Positions 35,813 through 44,668 of a DNA stretch of 64,000 nucleotides are shown piece by piece; position 1 is the first letter of the stretch; every line of letters begins with the position of its first letter. The translations under genes were made by a program, and so were the position numbers. The stretch comes from an uncultured Polaribacter sp. (GTDB lineage Bacteria; Bacteroidota; Bacteroidia; Flavobacteriales; Flavobacteriaceae). Below the pieces are notes generated by a model. The model ran no database searches. It was not told the origin of the DNA and saw only the letters and a list, made by a program, of their open reading frames with translations. The DNA lies in the NCBI RefSeq assembly GCF_947503855.1, contig NZ_CANNFF010000001.1, positions 308,474 to 372,473 on the forward strand. The letters run 5' to 3'.

Positions 35813-36947
35813 ATTTTACTGCACTACAACCACTCATTGTAGTAATTCTAACAATTTCTGTTGGTGGTAAGTTTGCATTTCTTTGTAATAATTGTGATAC
35901 CATTTCTTTTGTAATATCATGAAAAGCTTTTTCTAAAACTGTGTCTTCTTGCAGTGCAACTGGGTGCCCAACATCGCCAGATTCTCTTATGCTTTGTACT
36001 AATGGTACTTCTCCTAAAAATTGAGTTTTAATATCTTCGGCTAAATTTTTAGCGCCATTTTGCCCAAAGATATAATATTTATTATTTGGTAATTCTTCTG
36101 GTGTAAAGTATGCCATATTTTCTATAATACCTAAAACTGGTACATTTATACTTTCTTGTTGAAACATCGCTACTCCTTTTTTAGCATCTGCCAAAGCAAT
36201 ATTTTGTGGCGTGCTTACTACAACTGCACCATTTATGGGTAAAGCTTGTACTATAGATAGGTGCACATCTCCTGTTCCTGGAGGTAAATCAATTAAAAGA
36301 AAATCTAGTTCGCCCCAATCTGCATCAAAAATTAATTGTTTTAAAGCTTTAGATGCCATTGGTCCACGCCAAATTACAGCTTGGTCTGGGTTTGTAAAAA
36401 AGCCTAAAGACAATAATTTTACCCCATAACTTTCTATAGGTTTCATTTTTGAGCGTCCATCTACATTTACAGAAAGTGGTTTTTCTCTTTCTACATTAAA
36501 CATAATATGTTGTGATGGCCCATATACATCTGCATCTAAAACACCAACATTAAAACCCATTTTTGCTAAAGAAATTGCTGTATTTGCTGTGATTGTAGAT
36601 TTACCTACACCTCCTTTACCAGAGGCAATTGCAATAATATTTTTAATATTTGGTATTTCTTTACCTCTAATTAAATTAGGGTTTTCTTTAGCTGCTGGCT
36701 TTTCTACTGAAACAGTAACTTTTACCTGTAAAGTTTCTAAAACATTACTTTTAATAGCTTTCGTTATTTCTAATTCTATCTTCTTTTTTGCTTGTAATGT
36801 TGGGTTGCTAATCGTAACATCTACATTTACCTCATCTCCAAAAATTACTATATTTTTAACATTGTTGTTTTCTACCAAACTTTTACCTTCTCCGGGTGCT
36901 GTTATGGTTTCTAATGCTTTGTATATATCTTGTTTTTTAAAACCCAC
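35811..36947 (-). CDS. mrp: Mrp/ApbC family P-loop ATPase
   Basis: The 378-residue cytosolic protein has an N-terminal MIP18/DUF59 domain (~1-90) and a deviant Walker A, SGKGGVGKST, near residue 110. GVLDADVYGPSQH and DLPPGTGDVHL are also present. Mrp proteins carry or insert Fe-S clusters. The usual CxxC after IENMAYF is absent: the sequence reads IENMAYFTPEELPNNKYYI. A single cysteine lies at the C-terminus (GCSAVK). The neighbouring nifU-like gene supports an Fe-S role. Confidence 0.92.
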   Translation of the reverse strand: MGFKKQDIYKALETITAPGEGKSLVENNNVKNIVIFGDEVNVDVTISNPTLQAKKKIELEITKAIKSNVLETLQVKVTVSVEKPAAKENPNLIRGKEIPNIKNIIAIASGKGGVGKSTITANTAISLAKMGFNVGVLDADVYGPSQHIMFNVEREKPLSVNVDGRSKMKPIESYGVKLLSLGFFTNPDQAVIWRGPMASKALKQLIFDADWGELDFLLIDLPPGTGDVHLSIVQALPINGAVVVSTPQNIALADAKKGVAMFQQESINVPVLGIIENMAYFTPEELPNNKYYIFGQNGAKNLAEDIKTQFLGEVPLVQSIRESGDVGHPVALQEDTVLEKAFHDITKEMVSQLLQRNANLPPTEIVRITTMSGCSAVK

Positions 36948-37136
36948 GTGTTATTTTTATTTAATCTTATTTGCAAAGATACATCTTCAAGAGGAGAAAA
37001 GAAAGCTACAAAATTCTAATTATTTATAGGTTAATAACTGCTAGTTATAGGTTAATAGTTGTTTTATTTACCTGATAAAGTAGCGTTTAAAAGAAAGTTT
37101 TTTAAGACATTTGTAGCGTACAATTAGTTTTATAAA

Positions 37137-37409
37137 ATGAAGAATTTTTTTAGGGTTGTTAGTTTTTTAGAAGGGATCTCTTACTTGCTACTTTTGTTTG
37201 TTGCTGTGCCCATTAAATATTTTAATGGAGATGATAGGTATGTAAAATTACTAGGAATGCCACATGGTTTGTTCTTTATGCTGTATATTATTTTGGCAAT
37301 TGTAATTCAGAAACAAATGAAATGGAATGCTAAAACTTTAGGAATTGTGATGCTTGCTTCTATCATTCCTTTTGGTACTTTTTATATTGATAAGAGGTAT
37401 TTAAGATAG
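37137..37409 (+). CDS. DUF3817 small membrane protein
   Basis: The 90-residue protein has three hydrophobic segments. FFRVVSFLEGISYLLLLFVA, KYLLGMPHG-type HGLFFMLY and LASIIPFGTFYIDK fit the DUF3817 family of inner-membrane proteins of unknown function. It stands alone between mrp and the moaD-like gene, on the opposite strand. Confidence 0.82.
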   Translation: MKNFFRVVSFLEGISYLLLLFVAVPIKYFNGDDRYVKLLGMPHGLFFMLYIILAIVIQKQMKWNAKTLGIVMLASIIPFGTFYIDKRYLR

Positions 37410-37497
37410 GTTTAAAACCTTAAAAGATTCATTATTTAGTAATTATACTAAATAAAATTGATGAGAAATCTTACCTCTAAGAGAGGCTAAATGGGAA

Positions 37498-37743
37498 TTA
37501 ACCACCACTAACTGGCGGAATTAGTGCAACAACATCATTCTTTTTTATAATTGATGTATCTTCTGCATATGATTCGTTTACAGCAATTGCATACGATGCT
37601 ATATTTGTTAAACTTGGATACTTTTCTTTTAGTATAATTTTAAAATTAGCTACAGAAATTGGCTTTTCTATGGTAATTTCATCTTGATTACTATTCACCA
37701 AATCTGTTGTAATCCCAAAAAATAATACTTTAACTGTCATCAT
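37498..37743 (-). CDS. moaD: MoaD/ThiS-like sulfur carrier
   Basis: The 81-residue ubiquitin-like protein ends in the Gly-Gly tail (IPPVSGG) that is adenylated and thiocarboxylated in molybdopterin synthesis. It starts MMTVKVLFFGITTDLV. It lies 9 nt from the DUF5686 gene on the same strand. No other molybdopterin gene is in the window, so MoaD versus another carrier is decided by length and tail only. Confidence 0.8.
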   Translation of the reverse strand: MMTVKVLFFGITTDLVNSNQDEITIEKPISVANFKIILKEKYPSLTNIASYAIAVNESYAEDTSIIKKNDVVALIPPVSGG

Positions 37744-37752
37744 AAAATTGTT

Positions 37753-40218
37753 TTAAAACAAGCTTGCTCTAAATACAAAACCCCTTTCTTTGATACCTCC
37801 ATAACGTGCGCTTACATACTCTACTCTTAAAAAACGCCACTTACCAAAACCTAAATTTGACAAACCTACAGAATACTCTGTGTATGGCTTTTTATCTGCC
37901 ATAAACAAGGCTTTTCCACCTGCAACTAAATGAAAATTCAATTTATTTAATAAAGGTATTTTGCCTAAAATTGCACCTCTAAAATTATGCTCTAAATGCA
38001 TTTCTGCATATTTATCATTGGTGTAATATTTGTAATATTCTAGTAAATTAAAGCTATTTAAATCTCTATCTATAGGAAACAAAAGTTGATTTCCATTAGC
38101 TTGCAATTTATCCATAAAAGCAATGTCTTTCTTTTCTAAAAAAGCACCTGCTCTTAAATGATACTGAAACCTACCAAAATTACCTGCATTTAAATCTTGC
38201 CTAATATTTGCTATAAATAAATCTGAATTTAAGTTGGAATTATCTGAACCAAATCTTTTCATATAATTTAAACTAATTGTCGGGAATTTACTTTCACCTA
38301 CATTAAATTTTCTATCTGGGTAAGATAAATATTTTTGACCAATCACAATGGTTGTACCTACGTTTAATGTGGCAATATTATGTTCTGTAAAGGCTGCATT
38401 TGTAAAATCTGTTGGGTCTAAAGGATTGTTAGATGTAAATCCATTTACATCTTGTTTTGCAAAAGAATAATTGGTAGTATTAAAAAGTGGTGTTCTTTTG
38501 GCATATTCTAAGAAAGTAGAAAAATAAATACCATTTTTAATTTCTTCTGAATATCTAACTTTTGCAGCTGTTTTCTCATAAATTTTAAGGAAATTTTGTC
38601 TATTAAACAAAGATGATATGGTGTTGTTTAATTTAAATATGGGGTCTCTATCATTAAATTGAAGGGTTTCTATTCCTCCAGAAATAGTTAATCTTGGTTT
38701 AGAAATGTTGTTCCATTTTTTTGTGAAGTAAAAAGTAGGTCTCAGCTTTTTTTCTGAAAAAGCATAATTAAAGTCCATACCTGCATTCCACCATTTCCCT
38801 TCATCATTTAATTGTTCAAAATAACTAAAACCCAAAGTTGTATAAAAACCTTGTACTGTATTAAAACCTGCTTGTAATAAAGGGCCATCGTAAGAAAACG
38901 ACCTGTTTTTATAAGAGTCTCTATATGTATATACTGTTAAAGGATTTAAAAAACCAAACTTATTCCCTTTTGCATCAAGAGAATCTAAATATTTTTTAGA
39001 TTTTCGTATCAACTTTATACTATCTTTTAATTTATAGTCTGATACTTCTTCTTTTGTAAGAGGAACAGGTCTTAGCGTATTCCAAAAAACACTGTCTTTT
39101 TTTGTAGCATTTTCTTCAAAAGATAAAACCTCATTAGTAAACGTATTTTCTGTAAATGTTGGGTTAAAATTATAATCTGAATATATGTAGGAGAATTTTC
39201 CACTAGGTTTAAATCCGAATATAGAAATATCAAAATCAATACTTTGGCTAATAAGTACCCAAGCACCTATTTCATCAGCATAATTGTAGCCTTGTTTTAA
39301 TTTTAAAGTATTTACAATTGGTATATTTACTTGTGCACCTGTGGTAATTAAATCTGTACCATAAATAGCCCAATCGTTTTCTACAATATATATATGACCT
39401 TGAAAAACTCGATCGTTATTTCTTTTGGGTAGTAATTTTATTTTATTGATGAGCTTGCCATTTTTATCGTAAAAAGTACCCACTAATTTGTATCTGTAAT
39501 AACTAAATGCATTGCCAGATAAGGGCGAAACCAAATCGTTAAAAACTTCGATACTATTTTCATATAAGTCTATATTAGAGTCTTCTGCTCTATTAAAACT
39601 TACACCATTATCTTGCCCAGAAACTTTAGAGGCTACAATTTTTTCTTTAAATTTTTTAGGTTTCTTTTGAAAAGTAATCTTAGAAAATGTTTCAGATAAA
39701 TAAGTAATACCACTTCTTGTAGAGTCTAACCCCCCACCAAAATCTCCAGTAGATTGCCCAAAAAACTTTTCTGGTGCATCTTTTATTCTTATTAAACCTC
39801 TGGAGTAAAATTTTGCAGTATAATTGGCATATTTGTCTGTGTTTTTTTCTTTGCTTGCAATTACATTTCTTATAATTCTATTAGCAGGATTGTCTTTTGT
39901 AGCAATAGTAATTTCTTTTAAACTTACAGACTCTTCTTCTAAAGTAACATCTAATGTATATGGAAATTTAGTAATTGTAACCTCTTTTTTAAGCGTTGTA
40001 AAACCAATAAATTGAAATACAATTTTGTATTTACCTGGCTTTTTTATATCTAAAATATAATCGCCATTATCGTTAGAAGTAGTTCCGGTTACAGTTTTGT
40101 TTAAATATACACTTACAAAAGGAAGTGCGTCTCCTTTTTTATCTATAATTTTCCCTTGTATTTGCCCTATGGTTATCGATGAAATAAAGAGTAATAACAA
40201 AAAAAATACGCTTTTCAT
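37753..40218 (-). CDS. DUF5686 outer-membrane protein with CarboxypepD-like domain
   Basis: The 821-residue exported protein has a signal peptide (SVFFLLLLFISSITIGQ), a carboxypeptidase-D-like beta domain (~20-105, GKIIDKKGDALPFVSVYL), a central DUF5686 region and a C-terminal barrel-like half ending in GFVFRASLF. The outer membrane is the likely location. The function is unknown; no plug domain is seen, so it is not a TonB-dependent receptor. Confidence 0.85.
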   Translation of the reverse strand: MKSVFFLLLLFISSITIGQIQGKIIDKKGDALPFVSVYLNKTVTGTTSNDNGDYILDIKKPGKYKIVFQFIGFTTLKKEVTITKFPYTLDVTLEEESVSLKEITIATKDNPANRIIRNVIASKEKNTDKYANYTAKFYSRGLIRIKDAPEKFFGQSTGDFGGGLDSTRSGITYLSETFSKITFQKKPKKFKEKIVASKVSGQDNGVSFNRAEDSNIDLYENSIEVFNDLVSPLSGNAFSYYRYKLVGTFYDKNGKLINKIKLLPKRNNDRVFQGHIYIVENDWAIYGTDLITTGAQVNIPIVNTLKLKQGYNYADEIGAWVLISQSIDFDISIFGFKPSGKFSYIYSDYNFNPTFTENTFTNEVLSFEENATKKDSVFWNTLRPVPLTKEEVSDYKLKDSIKLIRKSKKYLDSLDAKGNKFGFLNPLTVYTYRDSYKNRSFSYDGPLLQAGFNTVQGFYTTLGFSYFEQLNDEGKWWNAGMDFNYAFSEKKLRPTFYFTKKWNNISKPRLTISGGIETLQFNDRDPIFKLNNTISSLFNRQNFLKIYEKTAAKVRYSEEIKNGIYFSTFLEYAKRTPLFNTTNYSFAKQDVNGFTSNNPLDPTDFTNAAFTEHNIATLNVGTTIVIGQKYLSYPDRKFNVGESKFPTISLNYMKRFGSDNSNLNSDLFIANIRQDLNAGNFGRFQYHLRAGAFLEKKDIAFMDKLQANGNQLLFPIDRDLNSFNLLEYYKYYTNDKYAEMHLEHNFRGAILGKIPLLNKLNFHLVAGGKALFMADKKPYTEYSVGLSNLGFGKWRFLRVEYVSARYGGIKERGFVFRASLF

Positions 40219-40359
40219 TCAGTTGGTTTTAGTAAGTAGACGCAAACTTATGGTTTATGTTACAATTTTATATTTATTTATTGTTAGAGCAATTTTACGC
40301 TAGTTGTTTAAAATAGACGCTTAAAAATCGATAATGGTTGTATTTAGAGTTGTATATAA

Positions 40360-41376
40360 TTAGTTTTTAGTAGATTCTCTAACCACTATATTTGTCTCTA
40401 AAACTTCTTCTTTATAAATGATACTTTTATTTTTCTTTTTGTCTTTTATTTCTTTGTACAATATTTTAAATGCTTTTTTACCCATTTTAAAACCAGGTTG
40501 ATTTATTGTTGTTAAAGAAGGAGAAATAACAGAAGACATAAACCAATTGCTAAACCCAACAATATTTATTTGTTCAGGTATTTTTACACCTTGCTTGTTA
40601 AAAGCTGCTATTGCTCCTATGGCTACCAAATCTGTATTGATAAATATCCCATCTACATCTTTATGGTCTTTTAATAACTTATTTGCGAAAAAACTTCCCT
40701 CTTCAAAACTCATATCATTTAATAAATAAACTAAAGAAGCATCGTATTTTATATTATTATCTGTTAAAGCCTGTTTATACCCTAAAAAACGATCTATAGA
40801 GTTTTGTGGTAACAATGGTCCTCTAAAATGGGCAATTCTTTTACAACCAATATCTATTAAATGTTGTGTAGCCTTGTATGCTGCTTTTCTGTCATCTATA
40901 ATTACTTTTGAGCATTTTACAATTTTTGCAATTTTATCGAACATTACTAAAGGCGTTCCTTGATCTAATATTTGATTTAAGTGTTTAAAATCTCCTGTTG
41001 CGTTTGCCAAAGAAATTAAAATACCATCTACTCTTTTATTTAATAGCAAATCTATCTGCTGTTTTTCTAGCTCGTAAGACTCATTAGATTGCAATGTAAT
41101 TACTAAATACCCTTTTTTTTCAGCTTGAGAAATAATACCTTTAATTACACTAGAAAAAAAATGATGTACAATTTCTGGGATTATTAATCCAATGGTTTTA
41201 GACTCTTTTGTTCTTAAATTTACTGCAAAAGAATTGGGTTTATAATTTAATTTTGCAGCAGTTTCTCTTACTAACTTTCTTGTTTTTTTACTAACATCTG
41301 GGTATTCTTTTAATGCTTTAGAAACCGTTGTTATAGAAATACCTAATTCTTCTGCAATCTTTTTAAGTGTCATCAA
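40360..41376 (-). CDS. LacI-family transcriptional regulator of the sucrose locus
   Basis: The 338-residue regulator starts with the LacI helix-turn-helix (residues 3-50: TLKKIAEELGISITTVSKAL, then KLNYKPN hinge) and has a periplasmic-binding-protein-like sensor domain (SKTIGLIIPEI through VGFSNW). It is divergent from the TonB-dependent receptor and sugar genes. Two perfect LacI-type operators lie in the shared intergenic region, so it likely regulates both directions in response to sucrose or a breakdown product. The inducer is inferred. Confidence 0.93.
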   Translation of the reverse strand: MMTLKKIAEELGISITTVSKALKEYPDVSKKTRKLVRETAAKLNYKPNSFAVNLRTKESKTIGLIIPEIVHHFFSSVIKGIISQAEKKGYLVITLQSNESYELEKQQIDLLLNKRVDGILISLANATGDFKHLNQILDQGTPLVMFDKIAKIVKCSKVIIDDRKAAYKATQHLIDIGCKRIAHFRGPLLPQNSIDRFLGYKQALTDNNIKYDASLVYLLNDMSFEEGSFFANKLLKDHKDVDGIFINTDLVAIGAIAAFNKQGVKIPEQINIVGFSNWFMSSVISPSLTTINQPGFKMGKKAFKILYKEIKDKKKNKSIIYKEEVLETNIVVRESTKN

Positions 41377-41442
41377 AATAAAATTTTATTTTTAAAAAAT
41401 TGTTTGTTTTATTACCTGATAAATATACTAAATTATCATAAT

Positions 41443-41476
41443 CGAAAACGTTTTCGGTAAATCGAAAACGTTTTCG
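41443..41476. promoter_or_regulatory. Two tandem LacI-type operators
   Basis: CGAAAACGTTTTCG occurs at 41443-41456 and again at 41463-41476. Each is a perfect 14-bp palindrome with the central CG of LacI/GalR operators. They are spaced 20 bp apart, close to two helical turns, so two dimers would bind on the same face. They lie between the regulator and the receptor promoter. Confidence 0.9.
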
Positions 41477-41485
41477 ATTTTTTAA

Positions 41486-41519
41486 TTTGATAAAATTTTT
41501 GTTTATAAGAATACATTTG
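41486..41519 (+). promoter_or_regulatory. Promoter of the sugar receptor gene
   Basis: TACATTTG (41512-41519) matches the TAnnTTTG -7 element and TTG (41487-41489) lies 22 nt upstream as the -33 element. The proximal operator ends 10 nt before it. The ATG is at 41560. Confidence 0.6.
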
Positions 41520-41559
41520 ACAAAGAAACAATTAACTTTTTATTAAATTCACATTTAAA

Positions 41560-44184
41560 ATGAAAAAACAATTACAATTTAGAATAGCTTTATTGATGGT
41601 ATTTTTACTATCAACAACAGCTTTTGTTGCACAATCAACAATTTCTGGTACTGTAAAAGATCAAAAAGGTGAAATTATTCCAGGTGTAAGTATCTATTTA
41701 AAAGGTACTACAAAAGGAACTAGTTCTGATTTTGATGGTAACTACGAAATTAAAAATGTAGACAATGGAACCTACACTATTATTGCATCTTATATTGGAT
41801 TCGATAATTTTAAAAAGGAAATTAATGTAAATGGTAAATTAACCTTAAACATTGTTATTAAAGAAAATGCACAATCTTTAGACGAAATTATTGTGACAGG
41901 AGTTGTAAATCCAAAATCTAAAATAGAATCAAGTATTTCTGTTTCTACTGTAGGTATAAAGCAAATAGAACAAGCATCTCCAAGATCTGCAGGTGAACTT
42001 TTTAGAAGTATTCCTGGTATTCGTGCAGAGTCTTCAGGTGGTGAAGGTAATGCAAACTTTAACGTACGTGGTGTACCAGTTTCTTCTGGTGGTTCAAGAT
42101 ACTTACAATTACAAGAAGATGGTTTACCAATTATGTTGTTTGGAGATACTTCTTTTGGTAATGCAGACAACTTTTTACGTATAGATTCTAATATTGGTAG
42201 AGTTGAAGCTATTAGAGGTGGTTCTGCTTCTACGCAAACATCTAATGGTCCTGCAGGTATTATAAATATGATTAGTAAAACTGGTAAAATAGAAGGTGGA
42301 ACTATTGGAGCAACTTATGGTTTAGATTTTCAAACTAGTAGATTAGATTTCGAATATGGAACTCCAATTGGAGAAGGTTTATATTATCATATTGGTGGTT
42401 TTATGCGTGTTGGCGAAGGGCCAAGAAATATAGGTTACCAAGGTAATAAAGGTGGTCAAATAAAAGCAAATATTACAAAAGAGTTTAAAAAAGGGTACGT
42501 TCGTACGTATTTTAAATTTTTAAATGATAGAGCTGTAATGTATATGCCAATGCCAGTAAGATTAACAGGTACAAATGCGAATCCAACTTTTGGAAATTTA
42601 CCAGGTTTTGATATTACTTCAGACACTCCACATTCTATAAACATTCAAAATACATATAGTGTGTATGATGGTAACCCAACTCAAAATGATATGAGAAATG
42701 GAAACAACCCAGTTAGTAAAGCTATTGGTGCAGAGTTTTCTTTTGACTTAGGTGATGATTGGAAAGTAAATGGTAAAGCTAGATACTCTAATAATTCTGG
42801 TCAATGGAACGCTCCATTTACTGCAAATGTTGGTACTGTAGCAGAAATAGAAGCTTTAGTAAGAGGTGCTTCTGGAGCAACTGGTGCTTTAACATATCAA
42901 GATGGTTCGCCATTTAACCCTTCAAATGGTTTAGCTCAAGATATTAGATATTTTGATGTAACTATAGAAGATTTAAGTAACTTTTTTAGCGATGTAAAAG
43001 TTACAAAAGCAATTAATGACAATATAGGAGTTACAGTAGGTATGTTCTCTGCAACTCAAAACACAAAAATAGGATGGCAATGGAGTTCTGCAATTTCTGA
43101 AGTAGCAGGAGGTGGTAAAGCTAGATTAGGTGTTTTTGATGGATTTTCTCAAGGAGGAGCTTACTCTTTTGGTCAGCCAGTTTGGGGTAACTGTTGTCAA
43201 AGAAAATATAACACTGTACATAATGTAAATTCTCCTTATATAGGTGTAGATGCAGAAATTTCTGAAAAATTAAATTTTGATGGTAGTATTCGTTTCGAAA
43301 ACGTAAATGTAAACGGAACCATAAACTCTGGTCAATTAAGTAATTTAGATGCAAATGGAAATTTAATTGGTTTTGATTATAACAGTGATGGTGTAATTAG
43401 CCCTTTTGAAGAAACGATACCTACAATTGCTGGTAACCCAGGGCAAGCTATAAGCGACAATTATAATTTTGTTTCTTTCTCTGCAGGTTTAAACTATAAA
43501 TTAAATGATGGTGCTGCTGTTTTTGGAAGATATAGTAAAGGTGCTTCAGGTAGAGCTGCAGATAGAAATAACTATGGTGCAGATGGCTTAGGAGATGTGC
43601 AATTTGATGAGATTTCTCAATTTGAAGTTGGTTTAAAAAAGAGACTAGATAATGGTGTTTTAAATGTTACAGGTTTTTTAAGTAATACAGATGAAGGTAT
43701 TAGTAACGAATTAAATAGAACTGTTGGAAATCCTTTTAAAGCTTTAGGTTTAGAGGTAGAATCTGCTTATAGATTTGGAGATTTTAGTATCAATGGTTCT
43801 GTTACTTATACAAAAGCAGAAATTGATGGTGGAGCAAACAAAGGAAACAAACCAAGAAGACAAGCAGACTTTGTTTACAATTTTGCACCAACATATTCTT
43901 TTGGATCAGAAAAACAACACCTTTTAGGAATCACTGTATTAGGTACATCTAAGTCTTTTGCACAAGATGATAACGACCTTGTAATGCCAGGTTATGCTTA
44001 CATTAATGCAGTTGCTAAAGTTAGCTTAACAAAAGGATTATCTTTAAGTGTTAATGCAAACAATTTATTTGATACCATAGGTGTTACAGAAGTAGAAGGA
44101 AATGGAAATTTAGCAGGTGGTTTAGCTGCAGCAAGAACAATTTCTGGACGCTCTACTACAATGACATTACAGTATAGTTTTTAA
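41560..44184 (+). CDS. TonB-dependent receptor of the sucrose locus
   Basis: The 874-residue outer-membrane protein has a signal peptide (IALLMVFLLSTTAFVAQ), a carboxypeptidase-D-like domain (~24-110, SGTVKDQKGEIIPGVSIYL), a plug (~115-230, LFRSIPGIRAESSGGEG and NFNVRGVP) and a barrel ending MTLQYSF. A cysteine pair lies in GNCCQRKYN. It probably imports sucrose or a related oligosaccharide. There is no SusD lipoprotein beside it. A strong terminator follows. Confidence 0.92.
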   Translation: MKKQLQFRIALLMVFLLSTTAFVAQSTISGTVKDQKGEIIPGVSIYLKGTTKGTSSDFDGNYEIKNVDNGTYTIIASYIGFDNFKKEINVNGKLTLNIVIKENAQSLDEIIVTGVVNPKSKIESSISVSTVGIKQIEQASPRSAGELFRSIPGIRAESSGGEGNANFNVRGVPVSSGGSRYLQLQEDGLPIMLFGDTSFGNADNFLRIDSNIGRVEAIRGGSASTQTSNGPAGIINMISKTGKIEGGTIGATYGLDFQTSRLDFEYGTPIGEGLYYHIGGFMRVGEGPRNIGYQGNKGGQIKANITKEFKKGYVRTYFKFLNDRAVMYMPMPVRLTGTNANPTFGNLPGFDITSDTPHSINIQNTYSVYDGNPTQNDMRNGNNPVSKAIGAEFSFDLGDDWKVNGKARYSNNSGQWNAPFTANVGTVAEIEALVRGASGATGALTYQDGSPFNPSNGLAQDIRYFDVTIEDLSNFFSDVKVTKAINDNIGVTVGMFSATQNTKIGWQWSSAISEVAGGGKARLGVFDGFSQGGAYSFGQPVWGNCCQRKYNTVHNVNSPYIGVDAEISEKLNFDGSIRFENVNVNGTINSGQLSNLDANGNLIGFDYNSDGVISPFEETIPTIAGNPGQAISDNYNFVSFSAGLNYKLNDGAAVFGRYSKGASGRAADRNNYGADGLGDVQFDEISQFEVGLKKRLDNGVLNVTGFLSNTDEGISNELNRTVGNPFKALGLEVESAYRFGDFSINGSVTYTKAEIDGGANKGNKPRRQADFVYNFAPTYSFGSEKQHLLGITVLGTSKSFAQDDNDLVMPGYAYINAVAKVSLTKGLSLSVNANNLFDTIGVTEVEGNGNLAGGLAAARTISGRSTTMTLQYSF

Positions 44185-44220
44185 AAAAAGAAAGTTTGTT
44201 AATTTTTATTGATTTGAATT

Positions 44221-44260
44221 AAAAGTGGAGCCAATGATAAATTTATTGGCTCCACTTTTT
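44221..44260 (+). terminator. Strong terminator or attenuator within the sucrose locus
   Basis: AAAAGTGGAGCCAAT pairs with ATTGGCTCCACTTTT, a perfect 15-bp stem with a T-run. It separates the receptor gene from the downstream genes, which would allow much higher expression of the receptor. Confidence 0.9.
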
Positions 44261-44302
44261 AAAAACAAGACAATCATCATCAAATTCTAAAATTATTTTA
44301 AA

Positions 44303-44668
44303 ATGAAACATTTCATAATTATTGTTCTTTTATTTACATCACTTCAAAGCAAAGCACAAAAAGTTTTTAATGTAGATAAAGAATCAAAAAAAGAAAAAAT
44401 GATTGTATATGGTAGCGATAGTTGCCATAGTTGTTTAGATACAAAAGCTTTTTTAAAAGAAAAAAAAATTAAATTCACGTATTACGATATTGATGTAAAT
44501 AAAGTAAAGGAACAAGAAATGTTACTAAAACTTCAAAAAAACAATATTTCTATTCATACGTTAAGTTTACCAGTGGTAGATAATAAAGGAGATGTTTTTT
44601 TAAACAAAGGTAACCTACAAGAGTTTTTAAAAGTTTTAGCTAAAAAAATAGAAAAAGATGAAAATTAA
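44303..44668 (+). CDS. Exported glutaredoxin-like protein
   Basis: The 121-residue protein has a signal peptide (HFIIIVLLFTSLQSKAQ) and a thioredoxin/glutaredoxin-like fold. MIVYGSDSCHSC places a CxxC (CHSC) at the end of the first strand, followed by FLKEKKIKFTYYDID, and LPVVDNKGD contains the cis-proline position. The periplasm is expected. It overlaps the MFS gene by 11 nt, so the two are translated together. A redox protein in a sugar operon is unexpected and its partner is unknown. Confidence 0.75.
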   Translation: MKHFIIIVLLFTSLQSKAQKVFNVDKESKKEKMIVYGSDSCHSCLDTKAFLKEKKIKFTYYDIDVNKVKEQEMLLKLQKNNISIHTLSLPVVDNKGDVFLNKGNLQEFLKVLAKKIEKDEN

